DNA from: an uncultured Sphingopyxis sp.
Lineage (GTDB): Bacteria; Pseudomonadota; Alphaproteobacteria; Sphingomonadales; Sphingomonadaceae
Length of the DNA stretch: 64,000 nucleotides
NCBI RefSeq assembly: GCF_900078365.1
Contig: NZ_LT598653.1
Span: forward strand, 806,001 to 870,000
Reading direction: 5' to 3'
Both the position numbers and the translations under genes were made by a program. The stretch's first letter is position 1. Each line of letters opens with the position of its first letter. This document shows positions 1-9,232 of this stretch, piece by piece. The notes beneath the pieces are model-generated. The model made no database searches, had not been told where the DNA came from, and saw nothing but the letters and a program-made list of their open reading frames with translations.

Positions 1-1904
1 ACCTCGAGCAGCGACCGCGCGATGGCGTCGAGCGCACCCGACATCCCCGTCGGCGTGACCGCGAGCAACGTGTCGAGCAGATCGCGCGCCGCGTCGACCG
101 ATTGCGCCTCGGTCCGGGCGATCATCATCGCAATGCCGCCGACGAGGAGCGGTTCTTCGCGGCGCTGGTAGAAGAGGTCGGCGGCGGTATCGGGAGAGAG
201 GCGCCGGCCGATCACCAGCTCGATCATATCGTCGGACTCGAGCCGGATGTCGTCCCCGCGGATCGTCGCACGATCGCCCGCGACGAGCGCGTCGAGCACC
301 GCCGGGCCCTGTTGTCCCGCCGCCGCCAATGCGGCGAGCGGAACCCAGCCATCGGGATAGTCGGGCAGGAGATCGCCGAAGGTCCCCATGACGAGCGTCG
401 CCGCCACCTTGGTCACCCCCTGCCGTTTGCCGAGTTCGACGAGCATCGCCTCGAAATCTGCCGACAGCACATCGTAACGCGTCACGACCTTGTCCGCATC
501 GCTGTCCTTCAACTGCGCGAAGCGCCGGATCAGCGACGGCGAATCGAGCAGTCGGCCGCCGTGCCGTCCCGTCGCCACGCCATAGGCATCGTAGACCCGC
601 TCGGCCTCGCCGTGCGTCAGCGCGCCGAGCTCGGCGCTCATCCGCGCGTCGCCCGGCGCGTGGAGATGCGGCGGTTGCCACGGCAGGTCCGCGCTTATCG
701 CCGCCCAGCTTTCGCGGCGCGACGTCAGCACCAGCCGCACCGCATGCTCGCGCGTCAGCTGCGCCGACTGGCGCAGCCAGCCCGGAAGCGCGTCGCGCGC
801 CGCGGAACGGGTGCGGTCGAGCCCGTCGACGACAAGGATATGATTGCCGCTGTCGACCCAGTCCCAGATCGACTGTGCAAGATCATGCATCGTCGTGCCG
901 CCTGTTGGCCGCGCCTGCAGGTCGCGCTTCAGCGTATCGACGATATTATGGTCGGCTTCGGCGATGTCTTCCGCGCGGACGATATGCGCCGACCAGTTCC
1001 CGGGCGGGCTTTCCGCGAGGTGCGCCGCCCAGCTCGTCTTGCCCTGGCCCGAACCGCCGACAAGGACAAAAAGACGCGATCCCGAGGCCATGAAGTCCGC
1101 AAAGGGCTCGTCGATCGCCGCGCGCGGGACAAAGGGATTATTGCCTGCCGCCCCCGCGTCGGCGAACTGGGCCAGCTCTTGCCGGCGTCTGGCGTCGAGC
1201 AGCGTCGCAACCTCTAAGACGCTCGCGCGCGGCGGCCCGTCATCGGGCGAGCGGAAATAGGCGCGCCGTGTGCCTTCATGCTTGCGGAGCAGCGCATATA
1301 TGTCCGAGGGACCTGTGTGCGAGAGCGTAAGGCGCCGGGCGAGGTCGATCGCGTCCAACGTCTCGCGGCGTAGCGCGTCTTCATCTTGCCCTTCGCGATT
1401 TGCCGAAAGCGATTTGAGCGAGGCACGGACGTTCTCGACATCGCCCGGGGATAGCGCAAGGAGCGTTTTTGCCTGCACGGCCGCGTCGTCGAAAAACTGC
1501 TTGGCTTCCTCGGTCAGTTCGCCCGCGGTCCAGAACCGGTAGCCGGGTTTGGAGCCGCGCGGCGCGATCGAAGGATCGCGCACCGCGAAAAGGCAATATT
1601 TGATCAGCTCATATTTGATGTCCGACAGCCTCATGCGGTGCTTCAGTCGCTTGCACTGGACGATCCCCGCAAGCCGTCCCTGTCGGTAGAGCAGGATGTC
1701 GCGCCCGCGGTCGGCTCCCTGGGGCATGAGCGTCGCCGCGTCATAATCCTGCCTGTGCGCGGCTTCCGCCGCCAGCAGGTCGCGCACCAGGCGCTCGAAC
1801 TGATAGTCGCCGAGTTCCAGCAGCGGAAAGGTCGGCGACTGGGCCACGATATGCAGGCGGGGCGGGCTGGCGTCCGTCTCGTCGATGTTCGGACCCAGAT
1901 TCAT
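1..1904 (-). CDS. STAND-type NTPase with N-terminal Mrr-like nuclease domain (3' end outside window)
   Basis: An unbroken minus-strand frame runs from ATG at 1904 to the window edge, giving about 634 residues with no stop. Residues 36-90 look like a PD-(D/E)xK restriction-endonuclease fold of the Mrr type: a FERLV helix, then GADRGRD (D65, D69) and IVQCKR (Q83, K85). A P-loop NTPase follows: Walker A GGSGQGKT at 283-290, Walker B ILVVDGLD at 356-363, and an LTSRRES segment typical of NACHT/STAND ATPases. The remainder is helical. A nuclease fused to a STAND ATPase is the layout of Avs-like and related anti-phage proteins, which cut DNA when a C-terminal sensor meets a phage protein. Here the sensor lies beyond the edge, so the anti-phage role is inferred. 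It is divergent from the antirestriction gene to its right. Confidence 0.75.
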   Translation of the reverse strand, partial: MNLGPNIDETDASPPRLHIVAQSPTFPLLELGDYQFERLVRDLLAAEAAHRQDYDAATLMPQGADRGRDILLYRQGRLAGIVQCKRLKHRMRLSDIKYELIKYCLFAVRDPSIAPRGSKPGYRFWTAGELTEEAKQFFDDAAVQAKTLLALSPGDVENVRASLKSLSANREGQDEDALRRETLDAIDLARRLTLSHTGPSDIYALLRKHEGTRRAYFRSPDDGPPRASVLEVATLLDARRRQELAQFADAGAAGNNPFVPRAAIDEPFADFMASGSRLFVLVGGSGQGKTSWAAHLAESPPGNWSAHIVRAEDIAEADHNIVDTLKRDLQARPTGGTTMHDLAQSIWDWVDSGNHILVVDGLDRTRSAARDALPGWLRQSAQLTREHAVRLVLTSRRESWAAISADLPWQPPHLHAPGDARMSAELGALTHGEAERVYDAYGVATGRHGGRLLDSPSLIRRFAQLKDSDADKVVTRYDVLSADFEAMLVELGKRQGVTKVAATLVMGTFGDLLPDYPDGWVPLAALAAAGQQGPAVLDALVAGDRATIRGDDIRLESDDMIELVIGRRLSPDTAADLFYQRREEPLLVGGIAMMIARTEAQSVDAARDLLDTLLAVTPTGMSGALDAIARSLLE

Positions 1905-2391
1905 CGCCCCGCTCTTCCGCCCCATTCACGCCCGGCTATCCGCGCCGGAGTATCCGGGTCTTTCCGTAAGTCGCGGCGGGCCGCGCGTCCATAGGGCCGA
2001 AGAACGTCAGATCCCGAACCGACGAATTAGCGCCTTCGCACCAAGGTGCGACCGGGCTCTACGCCGCCCGCTTTGCGAGCGGCGCCGGGTCGCGCCGCGT
2101 CCCGGCCTTCGGTCGCGATCCCTGGCGCCGGCCTTGCGGCCGCGATTGCTCCGCGCGGTGCGCGGGCGTCGTTCGCGGGGCCTTCCCGCCGTCGTGGCGG
2201 TGGGCGGCGCTCCCTTCTGGGCGCGTCCCGGCGCCGCGCAAGCCGGCCCTCGCGGGACCGGCTCCTCCTCTGCGTTCCAGCCCTTCGGGTGCGCGCCGCC
2301 TCATGGTCGCGCCCGGCAGGTCGCGGATTCGCCGCCCACCCCCACTCCGGGGGAGGCCCATGGGGTTTTGGGCGAGGTAAGGAGGACAGCC
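1905..2391. other. GC-rich non-coding gap between divergent genes
   Basis: This 487-base stretch separates the divergent NTPase and ArdC-like genes. It is extremely GC-rich, and the frame of the downstream gene stays open through it without protein-like composition. Small inverted repeats occur, such as the ACTCCGGGGGAG segment near 2344. A clear Shine-Dalgarno TAAGGAGG sits at 2378-2385, seven bases before the ATG at 2392. Promoters for both flanking genes probably lie here, but I could not place them. Confidence 0.5.
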
Positions 2392-3342
2392 ATGCGCCAG
2401 ACCGGCAAGCGCCGCGCAGCCCGCGACGAACCCCGCGCCGATCTCTACGACGAGGTCACCCGCCGTATCATCGCCGAGCTCGAACGAGGCCGCTTCCCGT
2501 GGGTCCAGCCTTGGGGCCGCACCGAAAGCGGCACCGCCGCCGCGCCCGGCCTGCCGCGTAATGCGCTGACTGGCCGTCCCTATAGCGGGATCAATATCCT
2601 CATCCTGTGGGGCGCGGTGATCGAACAGGGCTGGCCGTCGCAATCGTGGCTGACCTTTCGGCAGGCGCTCGCAGCAGGCGGCAGCGTCCGCAAGGGCGAG
2701 CGCGGCACCACCGTCGTCTATGCCGACAGCTTCACCCCCGCCGCCGAACAGGAACGCGCGCGCGACGCGGGCGAGGACGCGAAGGCCATCCCCTTCCTCA
2801 AGCGCTTCACCCTGTTCAACATCGCCCAGTGCGAAGGGCTGCGCGAAGGCCTCGCCGCCGACCCCGAGCCGCTGCTCGCCCGCGAGATCGTCCCGCTCGC
2901 CGAAGAGGTCATCGCCGCATCCGGGGTCGATTTCCGGATCGGCGGCGACAAGGCCTTCTATGTGCCCGCTCACGATTTTGTGGCTGTGCCGCCGCAATCG
3001 GCTTTTTTCGAGCCGATCAACTATTATCGGACCGCCCTGCACGAACTGACCCACGCGACCGGTCATGCCTCGCGGCTCGACCGCGAGCTGATGAACGGTC
3101 GCGGAAGCAAGGATTATGCCCGCGAGGAGCTCGTCGCCGAAATGGGCAGCGCCTTCCTCTGCGCCGCGCTCGGTATCGTCCCGACCGTCCGTCATGCCGA
3201 CTATCTCGCATCGTGGCTCGATGTGCTGCGCGAGGACAAGCGTGCGATTTTCCGCGCCGCTAGCCAAGCGAGCAAGGCCGCCGACTGGCTGCTCGCGCGC
3301 CATGCCGAGCGCCAGTCCGGGGCGGGGAGGGCGGCGGCATGA
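2392..3342 (+). CDS. ardC: ArdC-like antirestriction protein (ssDNA-binding plus zincin domain)
   Basis: 316 residues. The N-terminal half (YDEVTRRIIAELERGRFPWVQPW) matches the ArdC-like ssDNA-binding domain. The C-terminal half is a zinc metallopeptidase-like domain with HELTHATGH (H217, E218, H221) and a downstream E of the AREELVAEMG segment. ArdC-family proteins enter recipients with single-stranded plasmid DNA and protect it from restriction. The start at 2392 is chosen because it has a strong TAAGGAGG seven bases upstream and matches the usual N-terminus; the open frame further upstream does not look like protein. The stop overlaps the next start (ATGA), implying translational coupling. 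It is a typical accessory gene of conjugative elements. Confidence 0.88.
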   Translation: MRQTGKRRAARDEPRADLYDEVTRRIIAELERGRFPWVQPWGRTESGTAAAPGLPRNALTGRPYSGINILILWGAVIEQGWPSQSWLTFRQALAAGGSVRKGERGTTVVYADSFTPAAEQERARDAGEDAKAIPFLKRFTLFNIAQCEGLREGLAADPEPLLAREIVPLAEEVIAASGVDFRIGGDKAFYVPAHDFVAVPPQSAFFEPINYYRTALHELTHATGHASRLDRELMNGRGSKDYAREELVAEMGSAFLCAALGIVPTVRHADYLASWLDVLREDKRAIFRAASQASKAADWLLARHAERQSGAGRAAA

Positions 3343-3761
3343 TATTGCTCACTCCCGATCTTCGCGCCGCGCTTTACGCCAATGCCGCCGCGCATCGCCG
3401 CACCATCGAAAGCGGGGGCATCGAGCCCGATCCGCTCCGGGTCGTCAAATTTTTCTCGCCCGTCGGCGCAGCAACATGGCTCGCGACCGAGCTCGACGCC
3501 GACGGCGACACGCTGTTCGGGCTCGCCGATCTCGGATTCTCCTCTCCCGAACTCGGCTGCTTCTCGCTTCGCGAGATCGCAAGCGTCCGCCTGCCGTTCG
3601 GACTCTCCATCGAGCGCGACGTCCATTTCCTGGCCGTGTGGCCGCTCTCGGTCTGGGCCGAGACCGCGCGGCGCTTCGGATCGATCATCGCCGCCGAACG
3701 CGAACTTCGCCGGAGCGGCAAAGAGCTTCCGCAGCCTCCCGAAAAACAGGGCGGCGGATGA
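3339..3761 (+). CDS. DUF2958 family protein
   Basis: 140 residues beginning MILLTPDLRAALYANA, with the family hallmarks FFSPVGAATWLATELD and LFGLADLGF followed by an IERDVHF segment. DUF2958 proteins are small, of unknown function, and are regularly found beside ardC and parB-like genes in plasmids and integrative elements of alphaproteobacteria. Translation is coupled to the ArdC-like gene by a four-base ATGA overlap. The first 100 residues look well conserved and the tail is basic and proline-rich. No enzymatic motif is visible, so only the family and the mobile-element context can be stated. Confidence 0.85.
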   Translation: MILLTPDLRAALYANAAAHRRTIESGGIEPDPLRVVKFFSPVGAATWLATELDADGDTLFGLADLGFSSPELGCFSLREIASVRLPFGLSIERDVHFLAVWPLSVWAETARRFGSIIAAERELRRSGKELPQPPEKQGGG

Positions 3762-3849
3762 CGCGCGGTGCGTTCCGCCGCAACCCGAAGCCGATCCGCC
3801 TACAGGCTACGCGGACGGACCGGCACCTTCCCGTAAGAAAGGCAAAGCC

Positions 3850-5608
3850 ATGAAACTCGACTTTATCCCGCCTTGCAAGCTGTCGATCAGCAAGGCCAAT
3901 ATGCGCTACGCGAAGAAGGCGCCCGACGTATCCGATATCCTGCCGACCGTTCGCGCACGCGGCGTTCTCGTGCCGCTGATCGTGCGCCCCAATTGCGCCG
4001 ACGGCGCCTATGAAATCGTCGCCGGCGCGCGGCGCTACACCGCCGCGCAGATCGTCGCCGCCGAGCGCGGCGACGGCGGCGCCGATCCGTTGCCGTGCGC
4101 GATCCTCGACGAGGGCGACGATGCCGCCGCCATCGAGGCGTCGCTGATCGAGAATGTTGCGCGGCTCGCACCCGACGAGGTGACGCGCTGGGAAAGCTTC
4201 ACGCGCCTCGTGCGCGAAGGCCGCTCGGCGGAGGATATTTCGGCGACGTTCGGCATTCCCGAACAGGGCGTCAAGCGCATCCTCGCGCTCGGCAATCTCC
4301 TGCCGCGCATCCGCGATCTCTATCGCCGCGCCGAGATCGATGCCGCGACCGTCCGCCACCTCACCCTCGCGAGCAAGAGCCAGCAAAAGGCGTGGCTCGC
4401 GCTTCACGACGATGCGCAAGCCTATTGCCCGACCGGCCATCAGCTGAAAGCATGGCTGTTCGGCGGCGCGTCGATCAAGGTCGAGCACGCGCTGTTCGAC
4501 GTCGAGGCGAGCGGGCTTGCTTGTCGTCGCCGACCTGTTCGGTGACGACCGCTATTTCGCGGACAGCGATGCCTTCTGGAAGGCGCAGGATGCCGCTATC
4601 GCGGCGCGGCGCGAGGCGTATCTGGACGCCGGGTGGCCCGACGTCGTCATCGTTCCGCGCGGCGAATATTTCGCGTCGTGGGACTATCGCAAGGCGCCCA
4701 AGCGTAAGGGTGGACGCGTCTATATCGATGTTCGCGAGAGCGGCGAAATCGATATGTTCGAAGGCTATGTGACCGCCAGAGAAGCGAAGCGGATCGATGC
4801 GGGCGAGGCGCTCGAGTCCCGTCCCAAACCGTCGCGGCCCGAGATTACCGGCACCATGCAGACCTATATCGACCTGCATCGCCACGCTGCGGTGCGCGCC
4901 GCGCTCCTCGGTCACCCGAAAGTCGCGCTCCGCCTGATGGTCGCGCACGCAATCGCCGGATCGCACCTCTGGAACGTCAGGGCCGAACCACAGGCGAGCC
5001 GCAACGACATGGTGCGCGAATCGGTCGAAACATGCCGGGGCGAGTCGGATTTCGACCGGCATCGCCGCTCGGTTCTGGAGCTGCTCGGCTTCTCCCCCGA
5101 GGAGCCGACCGTGAGCGGCGGCAACGGCGATGGCTTCGGCCTCGCCGGACTGTTTCTTCGGCTGCTCGAACTTCCCGACCGCGCGGTCATGGACGTCATT
5201 GCGTGCGTGATCGGCGAGACGCTGGCAGCGGGAAGCGCGGCGGTCGAGGCGGTCGGCCTCGAAATCGGCCTCGACATGGCGCAATATTGGCACGCCGACG
5301 ACGCCTTTTTCGAAGCCTTGCGCGACAGGGAGGTGCTCACCGCGATCGTCGCCGACATCGCTGGCGCCGAGGTCGCCGCCGCCCACGCCAAGGAGAAAGG
5401 CGCGACGCTGAAGCAGATCGTCCGCGACCATCTTGCGGGCGTGAACGGTCGCGCCCGGGTCGAGGGATGGGTGCCCAAATGGATGGCTTTCCCGCCGTCG
5501 GCCTACACCGCGCGCGGCGGGGTCGGCGCGGTCGCGGCCCACGCGAGGGTGCAGGCGGCGCGCGCCGACCTCCAGCCCGAACCGCCTGCGGAACGCGAAG
5601 CCGCATAA
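3850..5608 (+). pseudogene. ParB/RepB-family partition-like protein, split by a frameshift near 4513
   Basis: The first frame (3850-4545) encodes a ParB-like N-domain (LVPLIVRP, GARRYTAAQI, a SLIENVARL box) and an HTH region. It then drifts into a nonsense tail ending RRRPVR. The family sequence resumes one frame over, beginning around 4517 with LLVVADLFGDDRYF, and runs to 5608. Joined, they give one protein of about 585 residues, the usual size of this class in sphingomonad plasmids and integrative elements. The break lies within GGGCTTGCTTG at 4513-4523, where one extra base is present. It could be a true mutation, a sequencing error or, less likely, programmed +1 frameshifting. A TTG codon at 4517 offers a possible internal start. 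The start at 3850 is an ATG preceded by a weak AAAGG. Confidence 0.8.
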
Positions 5609-5654
5609 TATCAAACGGGTGGCGGGATACCGCCGCCCGCAACCAAAATCATCG

Positions 5655-5693
5655 TGCCGCCCGCCGCCTTCGCGGTCCGGGCGGCATCTTTTT
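5655..5693 (+). terminator. Rho-independent terminator after the ParB-like gene
   Basis: TGCCGCCCG at 5655-5663 pairs perfectly with CGGGCGGCA at 5678-5686, leaving a 14-base loop, and is followed at once by TCTTTTTG. It lies 47 bases past the stop of the ParB-like gene, so it probably ends the ardC-DUF2958-parB unit. The rest of the gap to 5964 is GC-rich and holds no convincing gene; it contains a small hairpin (ATTTTG 5846-5851, CAAAAT 5857-5862). Confidence 0.8.
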
Positions 5694-5964
5694 GCGTGCG
5701 TTTTTTGTTCGGAAATGGCTTTCCGGCGCAGGCCCCAATCGGCCTTCCTGGGCCGCGAACCATGCGGGCGGGAGGAGGCCGGTTGCTCGGATAGTCCGAG
5801 CATCCGGCAGCGAACGGGCCGCGTCAAGGACGACGGGGCCCCACCATTTTGCTGCGCAAAATCGTGACCCCCATCGCCGCTAGCGCGGCCGCTTCGCGGT
5901 CCTGGACCCGGCCCACCCGCCGCCGGGCGTGACTCCTGTCTTTCACAAGATCAGGAGACGGACG

Positions 5965-6126
5965 ATGCATATCGAACAGCAAATGGAGGAACTTCGCGCG
6001 GAACTTTCATGGTGCGGCGATGAAGCCGAACGGCGGCAAATTGAAGCCGAACTACGGCTTGCCAAGCGGCAATGGCGCCGCGCTGGGCGAGCAGATCGGC
6101 GGTCGGAAATCGCATATCTGCGATAG
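5965..6126 (+). CDS. Small charged coiled-coil protein, unknown function
   Basis: A 53-residue protein starting MHIEQQMEELRAELSW and rich in E, A, R and Q, with a heptad-like pattern suggesting a short coiled coil. An AGGAGA Shine-Dalgarno (5953-5958) stands six bases before the ATG, which is the main support for it being real. It precedes the relaxase gene on the same strand by about 330 bases. Small proteins of this look occur upstream of relaxases in related elements and could be accessory DNA-processing factors, but that is inference. I do not recognise a domain. Confidence 0.5.
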   Translation: MHIEQQMEELRAELSWCGDEAERRQIEAELRLAKRQWRRAGRADRRSEIAYLR

Positions 6127-6453
6127 CTCGCTGGGCATCGACCAACGCCGAAACCGGAGCGGCGCCAGCTGGCGCTGCTCTCTTTTTGCTCGCGAAATAA
6201 AGGGCGAGGAATGACAAGAAGGGCTGGGAGGGCGGAGAGGAGCGGAAGGCAAGATATAAAGCTACGGCACCCCCGGTTGCCCTAACTATTTGTCTGCACA
6301 TCGTTTTTGGGGTGAAGAAAACAGTGCCGCCACGCTGGTGACAGTGCCAAGAGGCCGAAAATCGGCGGTTTTCCAGCATATTCGGCGGCACCGATTTTCA
6401 TATGTCCGGGCCGCGCGCATGATCGCGCACCTCTCCCCAAAAATGGCGCCGCC
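6127..6453 (+). other. Non-coding region before the relaxase; candidate oriT/promoter
   Basis: This 327-base region is more AT-rich than its neighbours. It contains the inverted repeat AAAATCGG (6358-6365) and CCGATTTT (6391-6398), nested with CGGCGG copies, and a TATAAAG-like stretch near 6255. Relaxases usually nick close to their own gene, so this is the best place in the window for oriT, but I cannot name a nick site. No convincing gene lies here. Confidence 0.3.
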
Positions 6454-8439
6454 ATGTCCACTGAAGATGATTTTGAACCGCGGCTTGGCCGCATCGGCGA
6501 CAAGGGCCGCAAGCCCCGCCCGCGCAAGTTTCTCTCGCGCGTGATCGCCGCCGCCAATCTGGCGCGCGGCGGCGCACCCGGTTGCGCGCGGCAGTCGGCG
6601 TTCACAGGCAGCCGCATCGGACGCGGGGCTGGCGTCGGCCGCATCCTCTCATCGCGCGACCGGTTCGCCGCGTTTCGCAAGCGCCGCGTGATCGTCAAGG
6701 TTCGCACCGTCAAGCTGGGCGGCAACGGCTTCGAGGTCGCCAAGGCACATCTGCGCTATGTCGAACGCGACGGCACGACGCGCGAGGGCGGACGGGGGCA
6801 ACTCTATAGCGCCGAGAGCGACGCGGTGGACCGCAACGCCTGGCTCGACCCGGCGAAGGACGACCGCCATCAATTCCGTTTCATCGTCAGCGCGGAGGAC
6901 GGAATGGAATATGACGACCTGAAACCGCTCATCCGGCGCCTCATGCAGCGCGTCGATGAGGATTTGGGAACGAAGCTCGATTGGGTCGCGGTCGATCACT
7001 ACAACACCGGCCATCCCCATACCCATATCATCGTGCGCGGAAAGGACGAGCGCGGCGCCGATCTTGTCATTGCGCGCGACTATATCAGCCACGGCCTGCG
7101 CGAGCGCGCCTCAGAGCTGGTCGATCTGGACCTTGGCCCGCGCACCGACCATGCGATCGAGCAGCGCCTACGGGCCGAGGTGGAACAAGAGCGATTTACC
7201 AGCATCGACCGTGCGATGCTCCGCGAGGCCGACAAGGAGGTTCTTGTCAGTTCGGGCGCGCGCGACCCTTTCGATCAGGCAATTCGCATGGGGCGGCTCA
7301 GGAAGCTGGAACGTCTCGGGCTGGCGACCCGGCACGGCGCGGCGCATTGGCGGCTCGTCCCCGATCTTGCCGACACGCTTCGCCGCATGGGCGAACGCGA
7401 CGACATTATCCGCACCATGCAGCGCGCCTATGCGGGGCGCGGCAACGCGCCCGCGCTGGTCGATCAGGTCATCTATGACCCGACTGTCGCCGACGCCCGC
7501 CCGCTTGTCGGCCGCGTCGTCGAGCGCGGGCTGTCCGATGAATATGCCGACCGTCATTATGTCATTGTCGAGGCTCTCGACGGTCGCACCCATTATGCCG
7601 ACATCGGCAACGGCTATTCCGTCAGCCCGATCCCCAAAGACGCCATTGTCGAGATCGCGCCGCGCAGCGGCGGCGTCCGCGCCGTCGATCGCATGATTGC
7701 CGAGGTCGCCGCCGCCAACGGCGGGCGCTACACGATCGACGCGCATTTGGGGCACGACCCGTCCGCGCGCGAGCGGTTTGCTGAAAGTCATGTCCGAAGG
7801 CTCGAAGCCATGCGGCGCGTCATGCAAAACGTCGAGCGCGAACCCGATGGAAGCTGGATCATCACCCCCGACCATCTCGACAAGGTGGAGCAGTTCGAGG
7901 CGCGTCAGCTTCGCGACCGCCCCGTCACCGTCGAAACGCTGTCGGCCGTGCCGCTCGACAAGCTGCCGGCGGCCGAGGCCGCGACGTGGCTCGACCGGGA
8001 ATTGGTCGCCGACAGTCCGGCGCCGCTTCGCGATGCCGGTTTCGGCGCCGAGGTTCGCGCCGCGCAGACCTTGCGGCGGCAATGGCTGGTCGCCGAGCAG
8101 CTTGCCGAGGAACAGGACGGGCGCACGGTCTATCGGCGCAACATGCTTGCGTCGCTTCAGCGCCGCGAATTGCTCCGCGTCGCCGCCCAGCTATCGGATG
8201 AGGTCGGCAAGCCCTTCGCCGAAACGCGGTCGCAGGAGCCGATTCAGGGCCGGTTGGTCCGCGCCGTCCATATGACGAGCGGGCGGCACGCCCTGGTCGA
8301 GCGGTCGCGCGATTTTGTTCTGGTTCCGTGGCGTCCGGTGATGGAGCGGCACATCGGCAAGAACGCGTCGGGCATCATGCGCGACGGCGGCATAAGCTGG
8401 ACGTTCGGGCGGCAGCGCAGCGGGCCGAGCATATCGTAA
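6454..8439 (+). CDS. rlxS: Relaxase/mobilization nuclease with DUF3363 domain (RlxS/VirD2-like)
   Basis: 661 residues. A basic N-terminus (to about 90) leads into a relaxase fold with the histidine triad motif GHPHTHIIVRG (H187, H189, H191), preceded by FRFIVSAEDG and LDWVAVDHYNTG. From about residue 230 a long DUF3363 region follows. This family nicks the transferred strand at oriT and pilots it through the type IV secretion channel. The ATG at 6454 is used because the product starts MSTEDDFEPRLGRI, as in homologues with an N-terminal charged leader. The gene ends one base before the convergent cargo gene at 8441. In most relatives the coupling-protein gene follows directly, so the two cargo genes look inserted. 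Confidence 0.9.
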   Translation: MSTEDDFEPRLGRIGDKGRKPRPRKFLSRVIAAANLARGGAPGCARQSAFTGSRIGRGAGVGRILSSRDRFAAFRKRRVIVKVRTVKLGGNGFEVAKAHLRYVERDGTTREGGRGQLYSAESDAVDRNAWLDPAKDDRHQFRFIVSAEDGMEYDDLKPLIRRLMQRVDEDLGTKLDWVAVDHYNTGHPHTHIIVRGKDERGADLVIARDYISHGLRERASELVDLDLGPRTDHAIEQRLRAEVEQERFTSIDRAMLREADKEVLVSSGARDPFDQAIRMGRLRKLERLGLATRHGAAHWRLVPDLADTLRRMGERDDIIRTMQRAYAGRGNAPALVDQVIYDPTVADARPLVGRVVERGLSDEYADRHYVIVEALDGRTHYADIGNGYSVSPIPKDAIVEIAPRSGGVRAVDRMIAEVAAANGGRYTIDAHLGHDPSARERFAESHVRRLEAMRRVMQNVEREPDGSWIITPDHLDKVEQFEARQLRDRPVTVETLSAVPLDKLPAAEAATWLDRELVADSPAPLRDAGFGAEVRAAQTLRRQWLVAEQLAEEQDGRTVYRRNMLASLQRRELLRVAAQLSDEVGKPFAETRSQEPIQGRLVRAVHMTSGRHALVERSRDFVLVPWRPVMERHIGKNASGIMRDGGISWTFGRQRSGPSIS

Positions 8440-8440
8440 A

Positions 8441-9232
8441 CTAAGTCTCCGCTTCCTGTTTCCGAACCAAGTCGAGCAAAAAGCGCAACTCGGCAAGTGG
8501 CAGATGGCCAAGCTCCTTCCCGAAGACGCATTTCGCCCAAGCGGCTTCCGCGTGCAAAAATCCAACTCTTGCTTCGCTAACTTCGAGGCCGTCTCTCTTT
8601 ATCAAGGTCCTGAATGCCCCGGCCGCTTGTATCGAGGTGAGAGCAGCCTCTGATAACACGGCGCGTAAAGCGGTGGTTTCAAGGAACGGCCCACAATGCA
8701 CGGTGCTGACGTTAGGGTCAGGCGCGAGCATAACCGCCCCCTCAGGCGTCGCATGTCCAGCGAGTTTTGATAGCTGCTCATAGGCAGCCTTCCGCTTCTG
8801 TTTGGTGAATCCATCGCGCTTGTCCAGCGCTTCACGAATGGCGACGGGCTTGAAGGCCTTTTTTCGGTCACGATCCGACATCGTGCGCCATTGCGTGACG
8901 AGCGCCGGGTCCATTGAGAAATAATCCAGCAGGAAGGCCATTTCGAGGAGGTCGCGGATATGGATCGCGGCAGCTTGATAGTAGCCGGAGAGCGCCAGTT
9001 TTAGGCAAGAAGCGAGGGCATTGAAGCAGCGTATGCCCAGATTACCCAGCTCGAGTTGATATTCGTCTGTAACTTCTGTTGACGGCAGCAAGGCATGAAT
9101 AAGATTCATCGTCTGTTCGACCATCAAGAGATGGGTGGCAAGGTCGGGAATTTCCGCAATCCGCCGCAATGATTCCACCCGGAGCTTTTCCTCTCCGCTG
9201 TGCAGACGAGTAATATTGTCGGGCGTGTTCAT
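8441..9232 (-). CDS. DUF5677-like all-helical cargo protein, unknown function
   Basis: 263 residues, predicted almost entirely helical, no signal peptide. The central part reads IHIRDLLEMAFLLDYF, followed by a W and an AFKPVAIREALDK segment, then YEQLSKLAGHATPEG. That R-LLE...LS..(A)GH pattern is the look of DUF5677-type proteins. It is the second gene of a minus-strand pair: its ATG overlaps the stop of the upstream gene by four bases (9229-9232). The DNA is visibly less GC-rich than the conjugation genes on both sides, pointing to separate acquisition. The function is unknown; a defence or stress role is only a guess from the location in the element. Its stop lies one base from the relaxase stop. 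Confidence 0.7.
   Translation of the reverse strand: MNTPDNITRLHSGEEKLRVESLRRIAEIPDLATHLLMVEQTMNLIHALLPSTEVTDEYQLELGNLGIRCFNALASCLKLALSGYYQAAAIHIRDLLEMAFLLDYFSMDPALVTQWRTMSDRDRKKAFKPVAIREALDKRDGFTKQKRKAAYEQLSKLAGHATPEGAVMLAPDPNVSTVHCGPFLETTALRAVLSEAALTSIQAAGAFRTLIKRDGLEVSEARVGFLHAEAAWAKCVFGKELGHLPLAELRFLLDLVRKQEAET

Noticed and set aside
102..1217. A 371-codon plus-strand frame
   Set aside because: It is antisense to the nuclease-NTPase frame, which has clear motifs; the plus-strand product is arginine-rich and motif-free, as expected for a GC-rich shadow.
1885..2391. N-terminal extension of the ArdC-like protein
   Set aside because: The extension has no family resemblance, and the strong ribosome site and normal N-terminus are at 2392.
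2059..3303. 414-codon minus-strand frame over the ArdC-like gene
   Set aside because: Shadow of a gene with a zincin motif and a ribosome site on the other strand.
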